Assembly: GCA_030248195.1 (NCBI GenBank)
Contig: JASAND010021422.1
Coordinates: 62,001-126,000 of the forward strand
Direction: 5' to 3'
Length of the DNA: 64,000 bases
Origin: Trissonchulus latispiculum
Taxonomy: Eukaryota > Nematoda > Enoplea > Enoplida > Ironidae
Of the stretch, positions 1-13,369 are shown piece after piece (position 1 is the first letter of the stretch; the number at the start of each line of letters is the position of its first letter). Both the position numbers and the translations under genes were made by a program. Under the pieces are notes generated by a model. The model worked only from the letters and a program-made list of their open reading frames with translations. It was not told where the DNA came from and did no database searches.

Positions 1-36
1 GTTTTACTTTAGTATTATAAGTTGTATTCATTTCAG

Positions 37-307
37 AGTAGAGCGTTACTGCTCTCTCCATCCAATTAAGAAGACGTTGAAGAAGATTTCTTGGAAGTCG
101 CTCGTAATTTGGGATATGACGTATGTAGACACATTCGAGGATTTTCTCCTAGAAGAATGTAGGAAAATCTAATTCTCGCAAAACATGAACAAATACGAGA
201 CGGTTCAACAAGTATTGTCTGCGTATCCCACTATTATGCGTTATTGGCGTTATACTATTGGCACGGATCATCATACTCTGGCAGACGCCGTCGTTGATAC
301 TATTTAG
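37..307 (+). pseudogene. Caspase-like p20 exon, broken
   Basis: A splice-acceptor-like TTTCAG ends at position 36. The frame from 82 reads FLEVARNLGYDV and later STSIVCVSHY, which match the caspase p20 pattern of an LGY/F-x-V strand and then the F/IVCV-x-x-SH segment around the catalytic His. That frame has an in-frame stop at 160-162. Around 240 the similarity moves to another frame, which reads YTIGTDHHTLADAVVD (compare the family's I-x-GTDG) and stops at 305-307. So there is at least one nonsense change and one frameshift. No QACRG-type cysteine site or p10 subunit is seen downstream. The 5' part would lie outside the window. The family call rests on motif order, not on a search. It is most likely a decayed copy, less likely a gene with sequencing errors. 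Confidence 0.5.
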
Positions 308-593
308 TCACGACATAATTTAACCGGTCAGATGATGCTCTAAACATTGGACACTATCTTATTTCCCACTTAAGTACAATTTCTTTTACTCATATTTGCA
401 TAATAAAACCCATATGCATTGCAATTTTTACGATCTTCGATACATGTTTCTTGTGTCGTCTACGATGCAAAACGAGAAAATTGAGTTTCACACTTGGTGA
501 ATACTTAAACCATGTTTTACATGTTTTATTCATAATCCTGCTATCTTCTCTTTACAATAAATGTGTTAGTTAAGATTGTTGAGACTATGAGAT

Positions 594-621
<28 letters not shown>
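594..621. repeat. (TA)n microsatellite
   Basis: A run of about 14 TA dinucleotides. Confidence 0.95.
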
Positions 622-624
<3 letters not shown>

Positions 625-1187
625 GTAGGCCGTTTGAGCGTATATGTGTATGCAGTATTGCTAGTGATGAGTAATGGAAACACATTACGCATGTCAGAAG
701 CGAACAAAGAGTACACTATGATAATGATATAACATCCCGGAGTTGGCACAGACGAGAATTATATAAGCATATAGTATTATGTGTAAACAAAACAAAGCTA
801 AAAATAGAAACCTGCACACGGACATGATGTCCTTCCCATTCAAAGTACATTACGTGGCGACGGCGACAGATCGAGCCCTTCGCAACCTGTTCCATCCATT
901 ATTGAAAGCAATGCTCATGATACTAATTTCGACCGACACAAGTTCTATATCGCACAGATCAGACACCTTAAAAATGTGATTGTTTATTTGTAAGATTGAA
1001 AAATGAAAACAAAGAATACCCTGTTTTAATAAGAACAAAACATCAAATCAAACGCTGTCACAAAAAATTAGTTTTGAGAAGCCAAAAGTCAAAGTAGTTT
1101 CATGAGCGTGTATGAGTTCGCACATGCCCTCCAGAGGTTGATCCTGCTCTTGGAATTGATTCTGCTCCAGAAACTGATCGCGGTGGT

Positions 1188-1209
1188 GTAGTAGTAGTAG
1201 TAGTAGTAG
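1188..1209. repeat. (GTA)n microsatellite
   Basis: About seven GTA/TAG triplets in a row. Confidence 0.9.
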
Positions 1210-3339
1210 GCGTAGTGGTACTAGAAGCAGAAGAATAAGAAAATACGGTGATGTATTTGGTTGATTACTATCGGATACAGTTGAGGTCATACATTAACAT
1301 AGGGTCGGGTCGTGGGGGTTTGTCCCCAAAAAATTTTGAGGTTGCTTGTATCATGAACAAAAATTTTCAGGGGGGGCTTGTACCTCAAGGATAAGTTTGT
1401 AAAATGTTTCAAAAAAATTAACGCTAATTTTATTGAAATTAGCAATTTTTTGTCAAAATTTGGAAAACATTTGGAAGTTCTGGAAAACATTTCAAAATAT
1501 TTGCAGGATTTTCACTTTAGGTTGAACTACCACCAGGATCAGATAACTCCTACAAAACCACGAGATAGCTACTGAAGTTGTCAAAATGTAAATAGCAATG
1601 GCAAGAATTAAAATTGGTACATTGAAAATACATACAAAATATTTTATCTGCGTATTTAATTACTACAATATAGTACGAATAAGGCAGTTTTACAAACGTA
1701 AAGTGGGTACGAAGGTAAACTCTAGGATGAACAAGATAAGTAGAATGCTAAATCTGCATACATTTACTTTTAACCTCCGAAATTTGAAATGTAGACGCAA
1801 AATGTATTTTAAACAAGAAATGGCAATATCTTCGGTAAAGTGTAGATTTCTGTCATGCAGTTCTTGACTTATGATTTGTGCAACAGGTGTACAAGATTCC
1901 GTATCTGAACGAACATTCCTGTTTCAGAAATTAAAATTTTTCTCATCCATGCCTTGGTTGATGGCAGAGCAATAAAAATATAATAGAGGTAGTATAAATG
2001 CAAACATTGTTCCTGAGATGGCAATCCTGCAAACATCACAAAAACAGATAGATGCAGTACGTCCGATAAATGTAAGTTGAAAAAGTAAACCGCTCAATTT
2101 TAGACAAAAGACAACATCTGGTTCGTGAAAGAAAACATCCAAGTCAAAATGGCAGTAGAGTAGAAGATTAGCCTGTTGATATTGTAATTAAATTTGGGCG
2201 TTGACGAAGCTCTCTAGAATTGTATAACAAGCATATGGTTCTGGAGCAGCAGATGTGTCTGTGCTAAACAAGAGCATAGAAATAGCAAGGGAAAAAGAGA
2301 TTAGAGCAGGTCACATGAGATTCCTTAAGTTCCATTAACTCAAGAAACTTGGGTAGATAGGTTCTGCGGAAAGTTGAATATGTATAATGTGTATATAAGC
2401 TTTGCTTGAAAAAGCACGCTGAAGATATGACTATGCTCAGCTGAGGAAAGGCTATACATGGGAAATGCAATCAGATTTTAGAAAAGTCTCAGATTTGCGA
2501 CAGAACAGTTGCCCGTTCCGTGAAATGAAACTGCAATAAGCTAATCCTGATAAAAGTTGAAGATGTCAACTGTCCTATTGTCCTATACTGTCAAGAGATA
2601 ATCCTATTAGGTGTAGTATGCAAGAAAGCCTTCAAACTAGTAGCTATTGTAGCTATATAGAGACAAGAAAGGACATGTATCAATAGTTGGCTAAATTTAT
2701 AAGTTAAATTTGCAAAATTTGCCAGGTTATTTATATACACAAATATTGTGACATTTAATGCATGCGTGCAAAACTCTTAGTAAAAATTGTTTTTCACATT
2801 CAAAACATAAATGAAAAGGTACATTCTGTGATGTATAAGTCTTCTTTAAAATACAAACACCACTCATAACTGCAAGATGTAGAAACCAGGAGGACGCGTC
2901 CGTCAAAATGAGACAGTAGTATTTTTCCATAATGATAAATGTTAATTTTACTAACATTTTCAAATGCATCATCGGTTGTAGCGGAATCCAATTCGTATAA
3001 AAATACATGCAGTCGTCGTAAGGAAATTTTCCAGTGCTTCCATAGGTAGACTCCATAATAGGACTGATAAGACCATCAAGTGATTTGAGAAAATACGGGT
3101 CAGTTGCTGGTAAAATTATCCACACCTTGGTAAAACGATCGTATGCTTCTTTGTTACCGTTTGTGTTGTAACGTGAAAATATTCATCTCTTGTCGCAGTT
3201 CAATATATCCATCTCCTATCCCTTTGAAACGTGAATACATGCGACCTTTGCTTGTAAAAATCCATCGGCGAAAATTTAGTTGAGATCGTTTGGGCTCAGA
3301 GATCGAATGTCGAAACGATTTGGTTAATATAATTTTGCA

Positions 3340-3475
3340 TCGCCTGGTTGGTTGCCATTTCTGCGCTTTCCAAGGAAAAACAGAGGAACGAAAAAAGCAT
3401 GGGTGCATACTGGGTTCGAATCCCACTTCTGACACCCGGATTGTCAGAGTGATTGTCTGTGTACTTTTGAAACAA
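3340..3475 (+). repeat. tRNA-like SINE fragment
   Basis: It contains a perfect T-arm-like sequence, TGGGTTCGAATCCCA, near 3411-3425, including the pol III B-box core GGTTCGAATCC. The upstream A-box half is degenerate. A functional tRNA is unlikely because no full cloverleaf forms. Confidence 0.45.
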
Positions 3476-4208
3476 TAGGATTCAGAGGAACTAATAATTA
3501 AACCACACAGTTTACCGTACTCTAAAAGAGTGAATTTATTCAACGTGAAAACTGATGTCTACAATGTTGCGAACAGAGACATATACGTAAAAAGCTTCAG
3601 ACAGCCCTACCGCTTTTTGCTTTGACTTACCCCTTGACGTCCACCCTCTTCAGTCCTAGTAGAAACGTTCAGTCTATTTTCATTATAATTAAGTCTTTCC
3701 TGACCGTCTGGCATATAATTTTGTTTATGAATCGGAACACTGCTTGGCCGTTTGTCGGCAATTATGCTTAACATTCTCTGAGTTGTAATCTCCAGAAAAT
3801 AGGGAAGATTGAAGAAGAAAATAGGGATGCAAGAAGAACTCTAGCAGACGGGCGTATTATTAGATTGGGATTTAAAGAAAAGGGGGCTACGGACCTGAAT
3901 TGCATTTGACGACGTTCGGCAGTATCCAGCGTAAAGCCCTGTTCATGCAAAGTAGAGCTTGAACTCAAAGTGAATTTCTTTAAGTATTCCCACACACTCA
4001 CAATCTACTTAATTTATCTAAATAATGTAGAACCTCCCAATTGGAAACTGTAGATACATATTCTCAAATTTAAAGCAACCCCATGTGTACTATATACACA
4101 AATTAATTCTGAGACACCTAGTTATGATCAAGTTCTAACAGTTCTAAAAGTTCTAAAACAAAACTTTTTAAAAATATGCATTACAAAAAGCTTTGAATTC
4201 ACAAGTAT

Positions 4209-4477
4209 AACCAAGGGTACATAATAGACAAGAGTGAGACAGCTGGCAGTTATCAGCTCTCGAGCCTTACTCTGGCAAACGATAGGTCACATTTGAAGGG
4301 GGGACTTGCTTACGGTGCAAGAAGTGAGCATACGCCGTTGCGTAGTGTCTACTGATTTGCTGGGGTCCACTAGGTACGCAATTGCGAGGGGGGCGTTAAC
4401 GTGCATAGCATGGCTCGAGAGCTAATAATAGAGAGCCTGCCAGCTGTCACACTCTTATCTATTATGTACTCTTGGTA
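4209..4477. mobile_element. TIR MITE, ~270 bp
   Basis: Left terminus 4209-4267 and right terminus 4412-4477 are inverted repeats of about 60 bp: ACCAAGGGTACATAATAGA at the left matches the reverse complement of the right end, and both run on through GACAGCTGGCAG and AGCTCTCGAGCC. There is no coding capacity. The same terminal motif recurs at 57554-57917 and in degraded form near 49715-49850, so this is a family. Confidence 0.85.
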
Positions 4478-7400
4478 CTACGAGTCCTTGTCAGTGAAAA
4501 GTAGACTATCTAGAAAACTGTTTCCTAGAAATCTGTTTCATTTTTATTGTGGTCAGTTCAGAATTACCCAGGTAACGTCTGTCACCTTTATTTATACATC
4601 AAATATATAGTAACACAGCGACCCACTTTTAATCATTTTTCTCCAAGGTGATGAGAGATTCGCCAAGAAATCAGAAAAACAAAACTTTGAATAGACAGCT
4701 TAGAATTGATCTCGGGTAACTGATCAGACTAACGTATTCCAGACTACATTATTCGAATCTTACAAATACATTTTTGTTTCCTGTTTTGATTTACAATAGT
4801 ATTTAAATTAATAATATTGCTAATCAATCGAAAGTCCAAATCTGGCTATTCCTCAGACATATAAAAATCAGCTCCTGCCTCCGACACTCCTTGATTGACC
4901 TTCTCTTTATTCCGTTCCCGGAAATGATGACTTAATTGCACATCGAACTCTTTCCGCTCACAGCAAGCAAGAGATCCACACATCTTGCGTGAAGTCAAAG
5001 CCACAGTCGATTTGAATAAAATCTTTCATTTCGTGATCCATTACTGCGATGTATTCGGCGTACTTCTTGATTTATCAAGAAGTGCTGGTTTTCCATTTTG
5101 ATAGAATTTGATTTTTAGTATAAACTAGCCAGGTGACCATGAACATTTTACATTTATGACCATTTATAGCAACTATATCACAGGAAATTTACTGATGAAT
5201 CGGTTGATGTATTGGTTCCAATAGTGCTAGAGGTATAGTCGAAAGAACGAAAATGACTGTGTGGGTTGAATGGGTTGACACATTGTTACGGTGAGCACAA
5301 CCTATCATTTTCCTAATTTGAAAAGGAATATTTCTGTTTGTGATCAGCTGCAGCTACTATTCAGGTATTACTGATAGCTTCCTGATCAGCCTTTAATTAT
5401 TAATCTTTCTTTCCGGACTTCCATTTGAATCAGTTGAAAGAAAACTAAAAACATTCTATAAGTAAAATCAAAAATAACTTACTTCAGCTAAATCTTCAGC
5501 TATTTTCTTGTGCCAAATGCAAGCAATCGGATCGAATGTGTCTTTTTAATATATTCAAACAATTCCAATCACAGCTGGCCACTAGTCTGTGAAACATTGC
5601 TATTCGATGACGCTCAAATTAATTGTAAAGTGAGATCGGTTGCAATGATATAATATATGACGAAGCCAAATAGCTATCTAGCACAAATTCTTGCCAGAGT
5701 AAAATAAAATCAAAACTTCTTTATTTGATGTAATCTACTTCATAGTTAGCTTGCGAAAATTTGAAGGCATTTCCCTATTTGATATGAAATAAAATTACCA
5801 GATAGACAAATGCATTTTTCTGGCGTATAAATACAAAAGTAAGGCTAATTATGCGCCAACAAACAAATTATGTTATTAAATGGGAACGTAGTCTCAAAGG
5901 AAGTATTTGTAAATAAAATGAACTATTTAGCTCTTTTAAAATTGCAAGTTTGTTTGCTATTACGTAATAACCATTAGTTACTCTTAAAGAGTTTGACAAG
6001 CGTCACATTCTTTGTTATTAATGGGCATAATAAGAACGACAGTGGCCAGCTGCAGATAAAACGTTTTGGGCTTCAACACTTGAACACACAAACAAGTTAT
6101 CGTATACAAATATGTGCTTTGCACTCATTTCTTAAGGGTCACTGGCGTCCAATTTGACGATTGTCACACTCTTGTTAGGGTTTTGTTCATTTAAATTGTC
6201 GCAATGATTAGTTTTATCTCAGCCCGTATTGCATCTAACCCGGCTCTGTCACACCATTCAACTAATAAGATTACAGGACAAACTTGTGAAAACTACAACA
6301 CTTCAATTTCAGTTCGTTTACGTCACACAAAGCTGAATCCAGTGTAATTATAGGTTATAATAAGCCAGTTGTGCTGACAGAATACATTTTGCGAGGTGAA
6401 GTACTAAAGCGTATTTTGTCATTTTTGATAAGCTGCTTGAGATTTCGACGGGTTCGTTTATTTTTGTGCTTTAAAAGTGCAATTGTCGTTGAAATTTGCT
6501 ACAATCACACGTTTAGCGTAGAAAACATTTCAGAAAAGTAGCGGGATAAAAATATGAGTTTCGGAGAAATTAGATTTAATTCGTCATAACTTGCGCTACG
6601 GCCTCCCTACACGGACGAACTTATAGTCATTCGAATCCTCTTGCCAATACCAATAACTCAGGTCTGTAAAGGATTCATCGATTCTCTACGGTTCAAGAGG
6701 TAAAAGCGAAAATTGATTTCCTAGGTCCAAAACTGATCAATTTTGAAAAACTAAATATTGCAAGATTTATACAGTTTCAACAGTACAGGTGCGTCAGACA
6801 AGTATTGTACATATCTGTACAGAAGTACATGTTATGCCCAACAGAGAGCTCTCTGAAAAACATCTTCCTACACACAGCAAAGAAAATTTGAGTTTTTGAA
6901 AATCGCGACCAGAATGTTTTGAACACAGATTTCGCTGAGCTCATGCAACCGATTAGAAAACGGCTTGAAACACACATTTTTGGGACAATTGTCGAGGGTT
7001 GTTTTTCATGGTCTTGTCTCTGTTCGAGAGAAATAAGCTCCCAAACTTGAAAATTTTGAAGAAAATCAGACAAAATTTACATTTGCCTCAAAATCTCGAG
7101 CTTATTTGAACATTAAGCAATTTCAGTAAAAATAGTCCTCTCGGGAAGACTTTACTTTTGAAGTCTGAACTGGTCGCTTTTCTTTAACTTTCCCATATTT
7201 CGAGAAATCCATGTTCAAAAATTGTTTTCTTGTTATCGCATGTACAGATCGAAGAGTTAAAATGAGACAGTTGTACTTTTGCTAGTTGTAACGAGTACAG
7301 TCTTTCAATGTTTGCTGCAAATACCCGAACCAACACCTTAAGATTAAATTAGGTCCAGCTTTGAGTAAATGTGCGCAATTTCATAACAACGTTTAGTTAG

Positions 7401-8932
7401 AAAAAGTATTTATACCTCTGGCAGATTTCTTTATTTGGCTTCGACATATAAATGGACGACATATAAATTTTGTCGACATGGACAAAACTTGTAAAGTCAA
7501 AGCTACTGTGAGCAGGTGACAACACCTCTAAAGTCATAAAATCTTATTGTCATATGTCACAATGCCCATTTAATGATGCAGGAGTCTTCAAACCGTTAGT
7601 GAATTAGGCAGAAAATTCAACACATTTAATTTATTTATGGCTGACCTAATTAAATTTTTTGAACTTTTGTTTGTACTTGACTGTATTAAGGCCATAAAAC
7701 CTGCTATCAGTATGCCAGCTGGTATTCCAAGTGTTTGGCGTAAAGATCAAAACACTGTAAAATTTGAATAAGTGACAAGACAAGTGACAATAAGTTACTG
7801 AAAATTTGAGAAAAGTGGGACTTGGAGCAAGCAAGTAGGGGAATTGAAAACACCACAAGAATTCGAGGCAGATATTTAGTGACAACATGTAAGTAAATTC
7901 AAACTGAAGTTGCATGTGACAGTGTGCATTATTTGAAGACGCAAGTCGCAAAGATTTCTAACTAACAAAACAGAATTAACTACCGCATGTCGTGAAGACT
8001 TAAGACCCTTAAAGTTTCTTCACACTTCTGCTGGAGCCTGACGTAATGGACGAGTACGACCGTTTAAGCTGTGCAGAGTTTTGAGGATGAACTAGAGATT
8101 CATACAACATTTTCGCTTATTTGTGCAAAATTTAATTCTAGCAAACATGCGATGGCCTAATTTATAGAATTCAGCGATTTAACTCACAGAATTGTTGGCA
8201 AGAAAACACAGTAACGGGATAACAAGAAAGATACTTGTGCAAAAATAAACTTGGCATGACCATATTTATTGTAAATATAGGCCTGCTGCGAGCGGTAGTC
8301 TAAGGTAAATCAGACGACCTGCTTGACTTTAATAGTCCAATTGAAAGAGCAGACTTACTTAAACTTAAACTTAAACTTACTGCTGGAATATAAATTGAAA
8401 AAGACCAACACGAGTTGTTTTATTAATATTTGTTTTTTTTTGCGTAGAATAACAGAACGACATGCAGTTATTACATTATTTGCAGTTATTACATTATTGT
8501 TAAATTAAGGCGGATTGACTAAATTGGCAGTTCAAAACGAATAGTCAAATAAAATGTTAATATGGACCGTCATATAAGGAAAGAGTAGTATTAATTATGT
8601 TACTGATGATTTCACGTATTATGATTTCATTATCGCAATTGATGACAGCAGGCTGTTAATTGTTTAGTTAATATGGACTGATTAAATTCAGTTGCAATAA
8701 AGATAAATCATCCGTATCAAAACATGTAATATGAGGACCATGAATTGTTAATCAGCTACATTTTTAACTGTTTGTAATCATATATTAATCTTTGAATTCT
8801 TTATGTCAAGCGAGGAGTAATAACACCTCTTAGTAGCTTTTAGGAATCAAGTTGAAGGTAGGGAACAACAGAAATTAGCAAAGGTGAAGATAAAATGCAA
8901 TGAATGTTTTTGCTTACTATTTTTAGCATAAA
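4478..8932. other. Non-coding stretch, no gene seen
   Basis: AT-rich sequence. Only short open frames occur, without splice-consistent or motif support, and I see no strong repeat structure. Confidence 0.5.
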
Positions 8933-9940
8933 GTAGGTTCTTTAAGCTATGAGTCAACCTTCATTGCATTCCAGCTATGCCAAAAATAAAACGAACGACA
9001 AGTTATTATGTATTTTGGGATCCTATATTTTGTAAAACCTTCCCCTGATTTCTAGTTAGTTAAGTTAATTAGTCTTTTGAGTGATAGTTATTTATGCGTT
9101 TATCTCTATATAGGCGAGCTGCTGCTCCTAGGTGATGTCATCTACATATGCCGTTTAATTAAACTCTCACTCTCAATCAACAACTGTCGTTAACATCTAT
9201 TAAGTGTTGATAGTTTGCTCGCACCAACGTCCACATCTTTTTGCACTGCTCTCTTTAATTCAGAATTTTGGTACAATCCAGATACACGGACAATCTCAAA
9301 ATAGGATATCCGCTAGGTTTTGCTACTAAAATGATTTTCTTTAATGTGTAAATTGTAAATGGTGCTAAAACTTGTGTATCGCTCATTTCTTCCATAAAAT
9401 GGAAGCCAAATATCATTTTTCAATACATTGGCTTAAAATTCATCCAACTATTCTGCAGATATCATTATGTATCTCAAGTGTTCTCGTACGTTTATATGAT
9501 CATTGATCATGCTGTCAATTTCCAATCCAAAAAAGGGACAAGGTGGACTCATAACTCAAATTGTCCCTACTTTACACAATAATTGTATTAAAATAATTTA
9601 GTTCGTCCTGCTTCGTCTTTAAATAAGGACAGGCAGTTTTAAACAGAAAATGTGTATGAATACTGAATTCTTAAGGTTTCACTTTCTGTATTTGAAACAG
9701 CTGTTCTCAAAGCCACCTTTAATATGGACAGACTCTGCTTATTTCATGTTGACCTCTAAGGCTAAGTATTTGCATTTATGCGGAAGAATTTAGCATTCCA
9801 GCTTTCGGTCCAACTGCTTATCAAAACAAATTGTGGCGCCAAAGTTTAATGTCCTTTAAATTAGAAGGGGGCTGTTAATGTTAATTTTAATAGCTCGGTT
9901 TCTTTAAGCTATGACTTAACCTTAAACTGTAAAGTTCTGC
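8933..9940. repeat. ~1-kb repeat block, copy 1
   Basis: The block matches 10495-11280 along most of its length: shared TTCTTTAAGCTATGAG start, TATGCGTTTATCTCTATATAGG core, CAGATACACGGACAATCTC, and the AAACAGCTGTTCTCAAAGCC tail. The opening motif TTCTTTAAGCTATGA..TTAACCTT recurs at the end of the block (about 9899). It is thus flanked by short direct repeats. Confidence 0.85.
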
Positions 9941-10494
9941 TGAAAAAAAGAAATTCACCGGAAATCAAGGTCAAAATAGCGAGAAAAGCACCAACCAGCT
10001 GTTTAGTTTGAACTTTTTCGGTTACGGTAGAAAGGCATGTGGTTTACCTCTGAAATTGTGATAAAATCCACTACTGTCTGTCTGAAATTTATTTCGTGGA
10101 CGGAGCATGCTGTATAATAAGTCTGATTCTAAGGTTTTCGTCTGGATTAGCCTTGAATAGGTCTTTTAGAAACGAGTCCGACTGTTGAATTAATTATGAC
10201 CTAGTCTAGGAACTGAGCAGATGGTCAAGGGTGACTACAAAGGATAGCAAAAGGGGGCCGTAATTACACTCAGTCTGAAACAAATTCAGTCTGAATTCAG
10301 CCTTCAATAAGGAGCTCAATTCTGTGAGCTAGTTCAAACACTTTTAATTTTGCTAAGTCTAGATTCAATCTGTTTCTTAGTACTAGGAACTCATTCTCGT
10401 CTGTTTTACACAGTTATAGTGCGAGTTGAGAGTTGTACCAGTTTTAATATTCCAAAAAACCTAGAGTTTCTAGGTTCTTAAGTTCCTTAAGGTT
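9941..10494. other. Spacer between repeat blocks
   Basis: Non-coding sequence between the two ~1-kb copies. No gene or further repeat recognised. Confidence 0.4.
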
Positions 10495-11280
10495 CGTAGG
10501 TTCTTTAAGCTATGAGTTAACGTTCATTGCATTTCAGCTATGCCATAAAATGAAATTAACGACAAGGTATTAGGTATTTTGGGTATCCTATATTTTGTAA
10601 AACTTTCCCCTTAGTTAAAGTCTTCTGAGTGAGAGTTATTTATGCGTTTATCTCTATATAGGCGAACTGCTGCTCTTAGGTGATGTCATCTACATATGCC
10701 GTTTAATTAAACTCTCAATCAACAACTGTCGTTAACAACTATTATATTCCACATCTTTTTGCACTGCTCCCTTTAAATAAGAATTTTGGTACTATCCAGA
10801 TACACGGACAATCTCAAAAAAAGGATATCCGCTAGGTTTTGCTACTATACTGATTTTCTTTACATCTGACTGATGACTGAAAACTGATTAATTTAATTGT
10901 CACAACGTTTACACAGTACTTGTATTAAAATAATTTAGTTTGTCGTGCTTCGTCTTTAAATAAGGACAGGTAGTTTTAAACAGAAAATTTGTGGGAATAC
11001 TAAATTCTTAAGGTTTCGCTTTCTGTATTTGAAACAGCTGTTCTCAAAGCCCCCTTTTTTATGGACATACTGTGTTTATTTCATTTTGACCTTTAAGGCC
11101 AAGTATTTGCATATAGGTGGCAGAATTTAGCATTCCAGTTTTCGTTCCAACTGCTTATCAAAACAAATTGTGGCGCGAAAATTTAATGGCGTTTAGAATA
11201 GGCCGTTTATGTTGATTTTAATCGCTCGGTTTCTTTAAGCGATGAGTTAACCTTCATTGCACTCTAGCTGTGCCATGAAA
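10495..11280. repeat. ~1-kb repeat block, copy 2
   Basis: Second copy of the 8933-9940 block, about 200 bp shorter because internal sequence around 10870-10905 is missing. A further start motif (TTCTTTAAGCGATGAGTTAACCTT) opens at about 11230 and again runs into the block's first ~90 bp, so the arrangement is a partial tandem array. Confidence 0.85.
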
Positions 11281-11475
11281 TAAAATAAAGGACAAGTCAT
11301 TATGCATTTTAGGATTAGGCACTAAAAACAATAACAGTGCGGTCGCAGATTTAATCTTTTTCTGTTACATGTTTTTATGATATTGTGCAAACTATTATAA
11401 TCCGTAACACAAAGTATTCTTCAAAAGCACTCACTTCAAGGTTATCAATTCTTTAATGATAATGTGCCTTATTGT

Positions 11476-11501
11476 ACAGTAGGGCGGTGATGCCCTACTG
11501 T
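11476..11501. repeat. Perfect short hairpin
   Basis: ACAGTAGGGC and GCCCTACTGT are perfect inverted repeats around the 6-nt loop GGTGAT. No U-tract follows and no function is assigned. Confidence 0.8.
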
Positions 11502-11691
11502 CATTTTATTATTATTTAAAAAGATTCTACACGGAAAATTAGTCCGAACTTATGCATCTTGTTTTTATTGAAATCGCCCCGATAGTTCATAAATTGCATT
11601 TGAAATATTATAATTGTATGTGTTTTTGCAAAGATACATCATGCATATCCATAGCAATGCCCAAAATTCTATTTCAAAAGTTTGTCAAAAT

Positions 11692-11740
11692 TTGATTGGC
11701 TGGGCAAGTCACGTGTGATCACGTGATTGCACGTTCTCTC
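11692..11740. promoter_or_regulatory. Possible promoter-proximal cluster
   Basis: TGATTGGCTGGG (an inverted CCAAT box) is followed closely by TCACGTG and TCACGTGATT, two E-box/CACGTG-type sites. The next ~200 bp are less AT-rich than the surroundings. No TATA box, start or downstream exon can be tied to it, so the call is weak. Confidence 0.2.
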
Positions 11741-13369
11741 ATTATTTCAAAAAGTCCAGTCAGTCTTAGTTTTGCGCTTGAGTCAATCGGTCGGTTTCTT
11801 TTACGCTCTCTTGGCCCAAATTTTATGCTATTTCCTGCTTTCTTTATCGCATTTTCGGGGTCCCCTAGTGTCTTGAACGTCGGGCTAGACTAGTAAAGGC
11901 CTCCCAATCTGGTGATAGGTTGGGTGGGGGACACCCAAATATCGGCTATCGGGGCACCTGATATTTTATATGCTATATTTTATGGTCTGTTTGCCTGCCA
12001 ATATCTGTATTTCTACGCCTATTCTTGGAATCCAACAGTAAGTGCATCAGGTTTTGTCAACTATACAACCCCCCCCCCCGCTCCAGTCTTTATATTAAAA
12101 AATTGTAATACGGCCATTTGGCCTAGTGTATTTTAGCTAGGATTTAGATTTGTTAGTTCGGTAAGTAGGGCTTTTAGGGCTTAGATTAGGGGTCTTTTAG
12201 TGGGGTTGAGACTAAGTTTCACGCGTATTTGGTGTATCTAATTGGCGAGGCTTGTCGAGGTCGGCCTGGAAATTATCTCCAGTCCAGGTTGCGTATCCAG
12301 TCTAAAGCGAACAGCACCCCCGTAAAGTGTGTTGGTCGCCCATTTATCTATCCTTTGGGGCCAAAACTTTACATTATTGTGGTAAACTGTTAACTGCCTT
12401 CTGCTTATCCACACATCAGTATTCGGAGATCTCGGACAAAACCCTTCAATTTTCGTCAGCCTCAAGGATTAGTTTAACTTCTGGTCACGTGCGCATCTAC
12501 GTATGTTCATTATCTCATTGGCCTTCTGCTGATGAAAATTGTTATATATTAAGTGTAGAAATTTTGGTGTATATTCGGTATATTGCATGGACGCTCCGAC
12601 CTACCAAAAATATGCGAAAACGAAGATGCTTTACAAAATCGTAAAAAATGGCGTATCAGAATTCAGAATCAAATAATTTTTGTTAAATAATTAAATTAAT
12701 TAGCGCACGTATAAAATTATACATAATATGACCCATGGAAAACTCCCCGTTATACCCCGTAGTAAAGTCTATAAGCCTAAGCCTATAAAATTTCAGAAAT
12801 TTGACGAAAATTGGAACATTCTTCCCCATTTTTGGACAAAATCGGCTGAAGCTTCGATAGCCGGTGCAGTTTTTGACGGCGATGAAAAATAAAAATTTTC
12901 AGATCTAAAAATTTACAAGACTAAATTCAGTTAATAAAAACAATAGTAACAAGGGGATGCGGAAATTGAAATCCGATATCCCCGTATCACCACCCTCCTT
13001 TGACATGTAACAGTCAGTCATAAACACAACTCCCTGACCCCACTGCAACATCTGACAAGGTTGACAACCATCCATTAAAGTTTGCAAGGTTCCCAGTTAA
13101 ACTAACTCAATTTTAAACCTGGTCTATCTATCAATTTTCTAAATAATATACAGAAGAACTATCAAAAATGGGTCTAAACAGTAAAATACAGATCAATACT
13201 GGTGCAAAAAACTTAAATCAACATTAAAATAAACCGCGTGCTAACCTAACACAACTCATCGAAACGCAAACTAACGATGTGTACAACTAATCGAATATTT
13301 AGCAAATTTTATATGTCATTACTACATTCGTAATTAAATCTAATAAAACATGAAATAATTTTCTTTCAG

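Larger units (their letters stand above)
308..3339. other. Non-coding stretch, no gene seen
   Basis: Open frames here are short and low in complexity, and none shows a recognisable motif. The stretch contains the (TA)n and (GTA)n microsatellites listed separately. A 132-codon frame on the minus strand (2727-3125) has no family signature I recognise. Confidence 0.5.
11281..13369. other. Non-coding stretch, hairpin and C-run
   Basis: No gene is supported. The stretch holds a perfect 10-bp hairpin at 11476-11501, a C-run at 12069-12079, and around 11695-11735 an inverted CCAAT plus two CACGTG sites. Confidence 0.45.

Noticed and set aside
2727..3125. 132-codon minus-strand frame near the caspase remnant, considered as a caspase p10 part
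   Set aside because: No WR...GSWF-type or other p10 motif, opposite strand to the p20 remnant, and no splice support.
6777..7073. 98-codon minus-strand frame
   Set aside because: No recognisable motif or splice context. The composition resembles surrounding intergenic repeat sequence.
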